From positions 620,001 through 684,000 of the forward strand of contig JADLSH010000036.1 of NCBI GenBank assembly GCA_016169945.1: a stretch of DNA of 64,000 nucleotides, written 5' to 3'. The notes beneath the pieces are model-generated. The model made no database searches. It saw only the letters and a program-made list of their open reading frames with translations, and was not told the DNA's origin. Positions within the stretch are counted from its first letter, which is position 1. The number at the start of each line of letters is the position of its first letter. This document shows, piece after piece, positions 29,920 to 39,902 of this stretch. This DNA comes from Trachythela sp. YZ-2020 (lineage: Eukaryota > Cnidaria > Anthozoa > Malacalcyonacea > Clavulariidae). The position numbers and the translations under genes are program-made.

Positions 29920-31790
29920 CATGCGCTGTACGAATTCTTTTTGCTAGTACTTTATCAATGTGCTCACACAGTGCATCACGTTTTAAGCTTAGCTTGCCAC
30001 ACATGAGCCCACACAGCGTCTCAGGATTTCTAAATACTTTGTCTCCGGCAGCCCACCAAGCGCATCCCAACAGGTGGGAATTTTGCCAGCACTGGTCAAC
30101 AAATTGCGGGCGCACGTGAAAATGTTTTTAAAAATTGTTAAAAAACAAGTTTTTGTGTGTTATTTTTGCCAGAAAACAGTGGATGTAGCAGTAATAAAAT
30201 ACTTTTCTACAAAGTTTATGACAAAATGAACAGGCGGAAAGAAATTGGACTGAAATCAGAGAAATATAAAGGATATTTTTCTACGACGGAACATGAGCGA
30301 AATTTTACTTTGTTAGAAGATGCTAGTTGTCTTGGCTTCGTAAACATATAAAATTAGAAAGTTTAACTTACGGTGGGTTTGAATTTCATTTTTCAACGCA
30401 TGTTTCTATACAAAAATTGCTATAATAGTTTTCTCATTATCAAAACCTGTGAGATTTCGCACGGCCAAAATCGGCATTTTTCGAAAAAAGAAAAAATGCC
30501 ATTTTTTCAAAAAGATTGCAAAAAATCTAGCCGAGAGCCTCAAAACGAGACTATCCTTAAACGGTAGTCTGAACCTTTCTTAATCCCTTAATCAAAGTAA
30601 TTTAGATATAAAAATTCGCGCTGATACGAAAAACGGCGACACTATTTATGTGATCTGAAATTGTTCACAAAAGTACCTTTGAAAATGCTGCCAGAAATTC
30701 TATGTTTATACTATTCTTGCTTGTTAAAGCGATTCGGTTAAGAGATTAAAGCCCATTGATTCCAGAAAAATGGGCAGTTTTGAAATCATATGAATATTTT
30801 GCCCTTTTTCTCTAATATAGTAAATAGTAATTCAAGGTGTGAAAATCAGCACAGTAAAATGATAAAGAAATAAAATATTTCAAAATTTTGTCGAGAGCCT
30901 CAAAACCAAATACGGTTTAAAATACCCCTAATAGCATATACATTATATTGGAGAAGAATTTGTTTACATCAAAATTCGCGCTAGTACGAATTTTGGGGTT
31001 TTTCTGGGATATTCCGTCGAATTCCGAGAGTCTCCGATTTTTTCCGATAAGTATAAAGATGTTTCTTTACGCAATTTTTAAATTTTTAAAAGTTATTATT
31101 CATTTGCTTGCACTCTCAGTCAATCAATCAATTAAATAATTTCGGTTGGTAGAAAAAACTAGGTCAAAATTGGTAAGAATCGCCCGGAAATTCAATAGCC
31201 GAGTTTACTCGCCCCAGGTCTCATTTCTAACAACCGCGCAAAATCCAACGCATGCTCAAACAAAATTCCCACCTGCTGCGCATCCCGATTTCTGCTTTGC
31301 ATATGACTGACCTGAGCCCACACAGCGGCTGACGATTTCTAAAACGTCATGCCCCGTGAGCCCACACAGCGCATCACAATCACCAAAACTCCATGCACGT
31401 GAGCCCGCACAGCGCATCACAATCTGTAAAACTTCATGCCCGTAAGCCCACACAGCGCATCACAATCTGTAAACCTTCATCCCGTGAGCCCACACAGCGC
31501 ATCACAATCTCTAAAACTTCATGCACGTGAGCCCACACAGCGCATCCCAGTCTGTAGAACTTCATGCCTGTGGGCCCACACAGCGCATCACAATCTCTAA
31601 AACGTCATGCACGTGAGCCCACACAGCGCATCACCGATCTTTCTTGTCTTTCTTTGTCTGTACTTTATCAATGTGCTCATATAGTGCATCACGTGATTTC
31701 TAAACATTTTGTACCCGAGATCCCACCAAGCGCATCCCGATTTCCACTTAGACTTAATATCAATTGAGTCACACAGTCCATCGCAATCTT
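29920..31790. repeat. Tandem-repeat region, 43-bp unit, split by a transposon
   Basis: Unit GTGAGCCCACACAGCGCATC followed by ACAATCTSTAAAACTTCATGCMC. Units start at 31356, 31399, 31442, 31484, 31527, 31570 and 31613, a 43-bp period (one is 42), with related units before and after. Diverged monomers (TGCTCACACAGTGCATCACG, CCCACCAAGCGCATCCC) lie at 29950-30068 and again at 31670-31745. The array is interrupted from 30069 to 31277 by an inserted element. Confidence 0.85.
30069..31277. mobile_element. ~1.2-kb non-autonomous DNA transposon, 9-bp flanks
   Basis: Left end AACAGGTGGGAATTTTG and right end, other strand, AGCAGGTGGGAATTTTG: 16 of 17 match. Both sides carry GCGCATCCC (30060-30068 and 31278-31286), consistent with a 9-bp target duplication, as in MULE-type elements. 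Because GCGCATCCC is itself part of the local repeat, the duplication could be coincidental. Inside are AT-rich sequence and a repeated theme ATATAAAAATTCGCGCTGATACG (30608) / ACATCAAAATTCGCGCTAGTACG (30966), but no transposase. Confidence 0.65.
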
Positions 31791-31960
31791 AAGAATGACC
31801 TTCGAAACCCATGATCCAAAAACGGTAACCAACTATTAACCCATTCGATTACCTTACAGCGAGGCAACTTGAAAACTTGAAAAGGCCGTGAAATGTGCTG
31901 TTCATAAATTAGAGCCATTCCCATGCTTCAGAAACTTGTGGCGATAATCTATCTCCAAGG
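31791..31960. other. No gene seen
   Basis: Short spacer before inverted-repeat element 2. Confidence 0.35.
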
Positions 31961-32059
31961 GTAGTAATATACAGGCCGTTCGACCCGAATTTTTTGAGCG
32001 GAGCATGAGGGAGCACACATTAAATATTCAAAACATTACCATGACAGGGCGCGCATGAC

Positions 32060-32200
32060 CATTAGCATATGAGTTGCCGCACTTCATATTAGCATATGAG
32101 GGGAGGCAAAGGAGGGGCACTTCATTAGCATATGAATTGGGACATGAACATTAGCATATCAGAGGAGGCAAGGGGGAGCACATTATTAGCGTCGGTCCTA
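32060..32200 (+). repeat. Iterated ATTAGCATATGAG motifs, element 2
   Basis: CATTAGCATATGAG, ATTAGCATATGAGGGGAGGC, CATTAGCATATGAATTGGG, ACATTAGCATATCAGAGGAG and a final ATTATTAGCGT follow one another at 25-40 bp spacing. This is the same motif as at 14370 and 20920-21125. Confidence 0.75.
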
Positions 32201-32689
32201 CTCCTTTGAGACCTCATTAATATGACGTAACAGAATAAGACCAGACAAGTTTGGCCGGACAAACAATGAATTTGCTGAGTTCAGCGTATTTTGTGTACAA
32301 AAATATTGCATGGATTTATAAACTCTTGTTTGTAGTGAAGTGTTAGCGACGCTTAACCTAGTATTGCCTAATACGAAGTAATAACAAACAGAAATATAGC
32401 TTTCCAAAACAAGAAGATTTTAAAGTTTATAGGCATAGTAAGCGTTGCTAAGTTCTTATACAACTATATGTTTACCAAGCGAATGTATAAACACAACTCT
32501 TATAGTGGGTTTAAACCTTACAAAGTTTCAAACGTTTATTTATAGCAAAATATGAAAAGCAATGATTTTTAAGCGAGCTTTACAGGCATATACAAACATT
32601 GTATATAACCATTTAGTGGTTGATGTGTAGGTTATGAGTCATTAGTTAATCATGAGCGGTGATTTTAATAAATTTAGAATATGCAATTG

Positions 32690-34014
32690 TAGGACGGGGA
32701 ACTATTGTACAATGTACATTGCTAGTCCATAAATATACACACATAATTGCTTGCGATGCGACAGCAAACGCAAGCTTTAAATTGGGCTTTTTTATTATTA
32801 TTTTTTTTTATTATTTCTAATCGGGTTGTAGAACGTAGTCTTCCCTCGGCCAGCGCATAAATTATCAGCACTTCTAAGGACACTAGTCAAGCGCACCCGG
32901 AGCGTTCTCACCCCCTGGATTCATTACTATTCACGACAGTATCATTGGTTTTCCGGAGTTTACCGAAGCTTATGTCATACCCAAAACACGTTAGCAATTG
33001 TCATCTAATACATAAGTTATTCGCCATGTATTTATTATCGTTATTATTGTCTTCAGCATAAATTGTGGGAGCATTTTGCAGCCAATGTACACTATAGATA
33101 GCGCATACGCGGCGAGGCGTTCATTGTGCGTCTATCGTACGAACAGTATAAGCTAGGGACATTGCTGGTTTCCACTACAACCACGTATAGTAGCGTAGCG
33201 TAACGTACCGAATTGCTTTGTTTCCTGAGCGCCAGAGCAACATCATTTTAAGCAAAAGAAAACGCTATGGTACTTTGTGATACAACTAAAGTGGAAACCG
33301 GCCTTTAGTTTACTGGGCGAAGTTTGAAAAGTTTGTCGATCAAAATTGATAGACAGAAGTTACCATGTGTTGTAGATCTATGTGCAACTTTTAACGTCAA
33401 GTTTCAAATGTGATTTTATTGTGACTGTGTAAAACTTGATAACTCCTATCATGGTATTTTCTCGAGTCATGCTGTTTTATAAATACATAGAGCGATCTGT
33501 GCCCTTATTGACTGCACAGGATAAACACGGCAAAACTAATACAAAGCGCCAGTAATTCATCAAGTATACGGTTTGGCGCAATTGTTTTGATTAGCTATAT
33601 ACCCAGTTGTGAACTGCACAAGATAAATATAACAAGTTCACACAAGCCGCTAGGCGTATTGACGTTTAAACACGGCCGAATCGTATCCCAGGACAAAATA
33701 GATGGTCGAGTTTCGACTCAACCTACAGTCGAAGTACTGTGAGCAAAACAGTGATATACGGCACATGAATAAGTCGATGTTCGACCCGGTAATTGAGGCT
33801 ATTGTATTCAAATCCCAGAGCGGCATAAAACCTTTTGTAGTGCACAACAAAACGAATATACTTGAATATTAATAAATGGTTGCGTTCTTTTTATAACAGC
33901 CAGTGTAGAAGCGTTCGATTGACGCCAATTTATGATCTATTGAATTTTGACAAAAGAAATCGATCATATATCAGCTCATTGCTAACATCGCAAGCTCACG
34001 CCTGAGCAGGCGTC
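32690..34014. other. Left-arm-specific sequence, no gene
   Basis: No supported coding region. It contains a small MITE at 33165-33303 (listed separately). The sequence is absent from the right arm, so it was inserted into the left arm or deleted from the right. Confidence 0.5.
33165..33303. mobile_element. Small MITE with CTGGTTTCCACT ends
   Basis: CTGGTTTCCACTACAAC at the left and, on the other strand, CCGGTTTCCACTTTAGTTG at the right form imperfect TIRs of about 17 bp around a 139-bp element with inner GTAGCGTAGCGTAACG / ACCATAGCG similarity. No coding. Confidence 0.6.
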
Positions 34015-34109
34015 TTGTTCATTTTTAAACACAGTTATTGCTTAAAATTTGTTTTACAACGTTAGTAAGGTTTACTTCCAAGAGCATATCGTTTAATTGT
34101 CTTTGTATC

Positions 34110-34229
34110 TTATTCTTGTCTGTCTTCAGGCGATAATCTTGCAATATCTTCTGCTTTCATAGGAATATATTTTTGTCTCTCGTGAAGTAGTCTTTGTTTG
34201 TAACCTTCTCGTTGCTCTGGCGTCATCAT
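34110..34229 (-). CDS. Small unrecognised ORF, left copy
   Basis: 39 residues: MMTPEQREGYKQRLLHERQK then YIPMKAEDIARLSPEDRQE, stop. It is very charged and helical. The right copy at 35442 on the plus strand has the same protein with one internal stop, and shows that the original frame extended both upstream (WRPKDLAMMTPE) and downstream (KTPKRYALRSMPY). I do not recognise the protein. Both copies point outward from the palindrome centre. Confidence 0.4.
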   Translation of the reverse strand: MMTPEQREGYKQRLLHERQKYIPMKAEDIARLSPEDRQE

Positions 34230-35389
34230 TGCTATGGCTGTGGCTGTGGCCGTGACCTTGACCGTGACCGTGACCGTGACTGTGACGGCATCATTTAACT
34301 CTAAACCTTAACCATTATTTTAGCCCTAACTATAACAAGAACGCTAAGTCTAATTCTAACTTGCCATAGTCTAGGACAATAGTCTATGAATATAGTCCAT
34401 GATTATGACTATAGTGTATGACTATAGTGTATGACTATAGTCTATGAGTATAGTCTATGACTATAGTCTATGACTATAGTCTATGACTATAGTATATGAT
34501 TATGACTATAGTCTATGACTATTGTCCACGCCTATGACTATAGCCTATGACTATAGCCTATGACTATGACGATAGTCAATGACTATAATCTATGACTGTG
34601 ACTATTGTCATAGACTATAGTCATAGACTATTGTCATAGACTATAGTCATAGACTATAGTCATGGTCATAGACTATAGTCGTAGACTATGGTCATGGTCA
34701 TGGACTGTAGTCATAGATTATAGTCATAGGCCTCCGGTCATAGACTATAGTCATAGACTGTAGTCATAGACTATAGTCATGGTCATGGACTATAGTCATA
34801 GACTACAGTCATAGACTACAGTCATAGACTAGAGTCATAGACTACAGTCATAGACTATAGTCATAGCATTAGCATTAGTGTTAGCGTTAGCGTTAGGGCT
34901 AAAATTATGGTTAAGGTTTACAGTTAAATGATTCAGTCTTAGGATGCAATGATTCAATCTTAGGATTCAATTATTCACTTAGGATACAATGATTCAATGT
35001 TAGGATTCAATTATTCACTTTGGGATGCAATGATTCAGTCTTAGGATTCACTTTTAGTCATAGGCATGGACTATAGTCATAGACTACAGCCATAGCCAAC
35101 GCCATATCCATAGCCATATCCATAGCCATAGCCATAGCCATAGCCATAGCTATAGCCATAGCCATAGCTATAGCCATAGGGATAGTCATATAAATTGGGT
35201 TAGTTAACAAGTATATCTGAGATATGCTTGCTCGGTATGAGTTAAAGAAATGTAAAGTTGTGGTTAAAAGGTGAAAAAAAGCAGCTACGAGGTTGAGTCG
35301 GACAATAAATTCTCGCAAGCGAGTTATGCAGTTTAAGCATAATACGCTCATAGAAGCAGACCCAGAGCAGACCTTATTTATTTTGTTAA

Positions 35390-35625
35390 AAATAGATTTA
35401 ATAGGTTAGACTCCTCAGATTGGAGACCTAAAGATTTAGCAATGATGACGCCAGAGCAACGAGAATGTTACAAACAAAGACTTCTTCACGAGAGACTAAA
35501 ATATATTCCTATGAAAGCTGAAGATATTGCAAGATTATAGGCCGAAAACAGACAAGAATATGAGAACTCTTTGAAGATACAAAAGACACCTAAACGATAT
35601 GCTCTTAGAAGTATGCCTTACTAAC
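35390..35625 (+). pseudogene. Small unrecognised ORF, right copy with internal stop
   Basis: Reads FVKNRFNRLDSSDWRPKDLA, MMTPEQRECYKQRLLHERLK, YIPMKAEDIARL, then an amber codon, AENRQEYENSLKIQKTPKRY and ALRSMPY before a stop. The left copy has a serine codon at the amber position. It looks like the C-terminal part of a longer protein cut by the palindrome. No domain recognised. Confidence 0.45.
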
Positions 35626-35717
35626 GTTGTAAAAGTAATTTTGAGCAATAACTGTGTTTGAAAATTATTTCTGTATCAAATCTCCCCTAATTATTACCTA
35701 ATGACTCACAACCTATA

Positions 35718-36288
35718 CAGGATGTCTCAAAAAAATGTAATCCAAATTAGCATGACATTTTGCATTAATTACTCGGTGCATGAACGTAATTTTGTCATAT
35801 TCATAAAGATCAGGCTTTTAGCTGTTGGAAGACACGTTTTCATCCAATATGGAGGAAAAATGAGCAGATACGAGCCCGATAAAATTGTTTGTCGAAATTG
35901 CATATTTTCACCGTTGAGAATTGGGTCTAAAACTAGAGATTAAGTTGATGATGAATTTCACTTCAATAAAATACCTTTGTATGCATAATTATTATAAACA
36001 TCTTGTAAACCAGCTCCTAAACTCATTGTTTAAATGACACATTCGTGATTAATTGCTTTCCTTTTGTTATGCACTGCTTTAATTAGGCACAGAGCTGAAA
36101 ATATGAGATTTCGACAAGCAATTTTTATCGGAGTCGTAATTGCACATTTTTTCTCCGTATTGGATAAAAACGTGTCATTCACAGCTAAAAGCCCGATCGT
36201 TCTTAACATAAAAAAACACGTTCGTTTACCAAGTCATTTACACACAATAGCGTTCTTAACTTGGATTACCTTTTTTTGAGACACCCTG
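35718..36288. mobile_element. Mariner-type MITE, 571 bp
   Basis: Ends CAGGATGTCTCAAAAAAATG + TAATCCAA and, on the other strand, CAGGGTGTCTCAAAAAAAGG + TAATCCAA, flanked by TA on both sides (35716-35717 and 36289-36290). The site is contiguous in the left arm of inverted-repeat element 2, confirming insertion. No transposase. Confidence 0.92.
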
Positions 36289-36362
36289 TATAGCAACCGC
36301 TAAATGTTTTTATATACAATGTTTATATATGCCAGTAAAACACGCTTAAAAATCAATGCTTT

Positions 36363-38430
36363 TGATATTTTCAATTTCAATTTATTTCAATTTATTCAAA
36401 AGATACCAATTTTGCAGTTAAAAACTGAATTACACGGTTTACATGCATATGAGTAAAAATGACTACAAACACTCCTTATTCACACGTTGTTAATTTTGAT
36501 AGTTCTAGGTAAAAATGTAGCCAAACAATTATTATTTAAAACTAGAGTTGTAGGCCTTACTACCGGCCATAATAAAACTATTAGCAAACCTACTTGTCCT
36601 ATGCTTTGGTATTGAAACTATTTGAAAGACAATTATCATTACGTAGAGAATATCCAGTTTTATGTCTTGGGGGAACGAGAGAATGGAGTTTATGGGATGT
36701 TTCTTCACACATGTGAACGAAAAGTTTCTCGCAAATGGTCTTTCTCCGCGAGAACAGTGACACCACCCCCAGCGCGTACCAACGCATATTATACGAAGGG
36801 CTCTGCGTTGAATACTCTCGATCTCGTCGCTCAAGTATTGCGCCAAGCTATAGTGCCATACCTCGCACGAAAACTCTAAAATTGGTCGAACGCAGGTAGT
36901 ATAAACCCGGACTAACTTGCACGCTGGCATAGAGGATCTCTTAAGTAATCGTAAGGCATACAACCGCTTCGAAGCTTTCTTGCAGATATAGTCAACGTGC
37001 TCGATCCATTTAAGATCTTTCGAGATCATGACACCAAGTAATTTAGCATGCGGGACCACATATATATCATGACCGTCAATGGTGATCGGCGGAAGAGCCC
37101 CGAGATCAAGGGGAGAGAACCCAACACGAACTTCTTTTGTTTTTGTAGGGTTCAGTTTCATCTTATTCTCAGAAACCCATTTAGCAGATTCTGTAATTTG
37201 AGACGGTAGGACCGAGTTGGCTTCTTGACCCTTCGAGACAATCTCCCAGATAGTGATGTCGTCAACAAATTTCACCGTTTCGTCGGAGACGTTCAAGTCG
37301 TTCACCATGATGAGGAAGAGGAGGGGTCCAATTTTGTTCCTTGGGGGACTCCTCCGTTGGTAGTTCTCCAACTCGAGAAATTAGAGCCAATTCTTGTTCT
37401 CTGACTTCTGTCAGTAAGGAAGTTGACAATCCAATTAATTAGAATAGGGTGTACACGCATGTTAATGAGTTTCTGCATCAGAATGTTGAAATCGATGCGG
37501 TCAAAGTTTTAGAAAAGTCTAGCATGCATATACGTAGGCAGGCTCCAGGTGTGTCCATCGCTTCAAACCATTTATGGAGCAGGTGTATCAACGCCATGGT
37601 GGTGTTGGATCCTTTAATTGAGCCAAATTGGAGCTTATCAATTTGGTCGCGGATTGACTGCAAGAGCCAGTTATATGGAAATGACTCCAGAATCTTACTC
37701 ACTGTGGGCGTGAGCGATATCGGTCGAAAATCAGAGTCAACATCCAGAGCAGGGGAAGACTTTGCTGCAGGGATGACATTTGCAGATTTCCACAGGGATG
37801 GGACATAACCATCATGAATAGAGGCATTAAATATGGATGCTAATGGGCGACATAATAACGAGGAATTTTCACGGAGGAACCAAGACGTGATTTCGTCAGG
37901 ACCTGATTGTAATGCTTTCTCGGTGTCGTCGACTGAAATGTAAAAGTCGGGAGGAAAATCACCGACTTCGAGGGGCGTCCAAGCAAGCGAAGGCAGGGAA
38001 TTCCCAACGGCAACGAACTTGTCGTTAACAGGTTGGCCAGAAACAGAATAGGGCTGTCCGTTGTACACCAGTGTGGACACGTTTTTAGATGGGGCAAGGC
38101 CAGCGATATTTTTGACAGCGGACCACCACTTCCGTGAATTCGACTGAGTGGTATTAGCGACATTGTTCGTATAATACTTTGAGCGAGCACGCCTACACAA
38201 GCTATTAATTTTGTTCCTATAGAATCGAAACATAGGCTTGTTTCCTCTGCGCCAGGTCACTTGGCGTTTCGATATTAATCTTTTTATCTCCGGAGTAATC
38301 CAGGGCTTATCGCTGCTATCAAATTTGATACGCTTCTGCGGGAGATATTTATCAACAATACCATCGACAAGAGAAGAGAAATATTGGAACTGTTCGTCAC
38401 AAGAGCCTAGATGATACATTGGAGACCAGT
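36363..38430 (-). mobile_element. 5'-truncated CR1-type LINE in element 2
   Basis: It interrupts the right-arm sequence that is contiguous in the left arm (TTTATAGCAAAATATGAAAAGC at 32540). The 3' tail is built of TTGAAA/TTGAAATAAA units (minus strand, 36363-36395). The body encodes the end of the endonuclease linker, RT and C-terminus in two main frames. Confidence 0.88.
36532..38419 (-). pseudogene. LINE linker, RT and C-terminal domain, frame-shifted
   Basis: Frame 38419-37478 has DKPWITPEIKRLISKRQVTW, SRKWWSAVKNIAG, SGPDEITSWFLRENSSLLCR, SDFRPISLTPTVSKILE, FGSIKGSNTTMALIHLLHKW and LRICMLDFSKT. Frame 37371-36532 has GPLLFLIMVNDL, FVDDITIW (catalytic box with V in place of A), KKASKRLYALRLLKRSSMP and YTTCVRPILEFSCEVWHYSL. 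Motif B is disrupted between the two frames. Confidence 0.88.
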
Positions 38431-38689
38431 TAACGCTGGATAGGGCTTGCTATAAATAAAACGCTTGAAACTTTGTAAGCTATATTTCTGTTTGTTATTA
38501 CTTCGCATTAGGCAATACTTCGCTATATTGGTTGTAAGAAACACTTCACTAGACACAAGAGTTTATAAATCTATGTAATATTTTTGCCCACAAAATATGC
38601 TGAACTCAGCAAATTAATTCGAACGGCCTGTATATTACTACTGGGGTTTAAAGCAAAACAGAATGTTCCAAGACTGAAAATATAACACA

Positions 38690-39047
38690 CGTAAGGACTT
38701 AACTGCCTTTCATCGAGCTTCACATTGCGGCTGTTTAACAGGACGGCAACACTGGAAGTCGTCTTTGCGGTAGCCAGTCGAATCTTGATCGACGTTGTTG
38801 GATCGGCTGCTGGATTCTGCCTCGACATTGTGGTAGTGGCAGGATTCTGTGTCGACGTCGTGGGATCAGCAGAATTCTGTGTTGACGTTTTGGGAACTGC
38901 TGGAATCTGTGTCGTTATAACTGCCAGCGCAGCCTGATTTTTTTTAAATAGTCCTCTTGGTTCTTCGTGCAAAGCCTGCACTGCTTCACGGATTTGTCTG
39001 GCGTTATTAGTTCGCATCTCAGGGCGCGCTGGTCCCGTGGTAGCCAT
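38690..39047 (-). pseudogene. Unrecognised ORF with TTSTQNPA-type repeats
   Basis: The frame from 39047 starts MATTGPARPEMRTNNARQIR, continues with FKKNQAALAVITTQI and then has four degenerate PTTSTQNPA-like repeats. Its end (below about 38650) runs into the inverted-repeat arm and is probably not original coding sequence. Function unknown; a retroelement ORF1 is possible, only by context. Confidence 0.35.
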
Positions 39048-39169
39048 AAATCTCTAGTTTTCAACCTGTTCGCGTATCGTTGCAACTGAAATCTTTGCAT
39101 AATTAGCTATGTCTTATATACTGCTAATGACAAAAATATTTGAATGCATGTATTTTCCTAGTTCCACCA

Positions 39170-39790
39170 ATTCCACAATGTTTTTAGGTCAATATGCAGT
39201 TCGTCGGTGTGCTTCACTCTCCCCAATTCAAAAGGATAGAGCACGGATATATGACTGTTCCATCACCAGATTTTCATCTGATAATTCACAGTACAATTTC
39301 TATGGATGTTGCTGCAATCCTGGGCCTGTTTTATGTTATAACAATCATCACAAAATTAATAACTTAAAGATACTTTGCCTGAATGCATGTCGTCTGAAAG
39401 CACTCGAGGGACGCAATGCCGATGTATCCAAGATTACTCTATTTCAACAACTGGTACAATGTGGTATATATGATGTAATCTGTGTTTGTGAAACCTGGTT
39501 AAATGATTCCGTGTTGGACAGCGAACTGTTACCAGGCTACTGCATCTTTCGAAAAGACAGAGTTGGACGCATCCGATGTGGTGTTCTCGCTGCTGCAAAC
39601 TCGGACATACTCGAGCATGTAAAGAAGGATGCTGAATTTGTACTAATAGCTCTGTCCTGTCTGGTCTGTCCTACTTTACCCCTTTTATCTTCCCCCTGAC
39701 TCAACAACGGTGTTGCTTCAGGTTGGTCTTCTGTAACATCTGGTGTACCACAAAGTAGCATACTTAGTCCAATGTTATTCGTCTTATTCG
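39170..39790 (+). pseudogene. LINE 5' region: NPGP leader, endonuclease, then RT scrap
   Basis: Frame 39109-39699 reads YGCCCNPGPVLCYNNHHKIN, NLKILCLNACRLKALEGR, IYDVICVCETWLNDSVLDSE and GYCIFRKDRVGR: the beginning of an apurinic endonuclease, with ETW catalytic residues. From 39720, GWSSVTSGVPQSSILSPMLF follows directly, which is RT motif B. So the second half of the endonuclease and most of the RT are deleted. The CNPGP stretch before the endonuclease occupies the position of the 2A-like motif in the LINE at 4788. Confidence 0.8.
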
Positions 39791-39902
39791 CAACTAGACG
39801 TTACTATCGCAAGGGAAGTGCTGCCAAAAGGCGTTTTCAGTATAGCTATCATAAAAGTGGAAACATGCAATCTTCTAGGAAAGGGGCGATCAGGGAGAAG
39901 AG

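Larger units (their letters stand above)
34015..35660. repeat. Palindrome with minisatellite core
   Basis: Symmetric about 34608. Outer arms 34020-34229 and 35442-35660 are complementary and encode a small ORF. Next, TTAACYMTAAACCTTAACCA...TTAGCCCTAAC at 34295-34335 has its complement at 34885-34925, each about 277 bp from the centre. The core is a 13-bp tandem repeat, (CTATGACTATAGT)n to the left and (TCATAGACTATAG)n to the right. The unit contains the palindrome GACTATAGTC. The right side has an additional 440 bp with ATTCAATCTTAGGATTCAATT-type and (CATAGC)n repeats (34925-35185). Confidence 0.8.
31961..38641. mobile_element. Large inverted-repeat element 2
   Basis: The ends GTAGTAATATACAGGCCGTT + CGA at 31961 and the complement at 38641 match for 24 bp. 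Arms recur inside: 32265-32400 with 38480-38610, 32515-32545 with 38430-38465, 32545-32680 with 36292-36362 plus 35670-35716, and 34015-34608 with 34608-35660. The right arm is interrupted by a mariner MITE (35718-36288) and a LINE (36363-38430), and has lost the iterated-motif zone and ~125 bp more. The left arm has 1.3 kb extra (32690-34015). Once these are discounted, the ancestor was a near-palindrome of about 1.3-kb arms centred near 34608. Related to element 1 by ends, motifs and the 32390-32500 segment. Confidence 0.7.

Noticed and set aside
31311..31640. CRISPR-like array of regular repeats
   Set aside because: The 43-bp units are contiguous without unique spacers and the genome is eukaryotic.
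33650..33850. 66-residue minus-strand ORF
   Set aside because: No recognisable similarity and located in left-arm-specific non-coding DNA; probably chance.
34880..34925. Telomere-like GTTAGCGTTAGGGCTAA sequence
   Set aside because: Only a couple of irregular units that form part of the palindrome; not a telomeric tract.
35058..35351. 97-residue minus-strand frame with Met-Ala repeats
   Set aside because: It is the (CATAGC)n hexanucleotide repeat read as protein.
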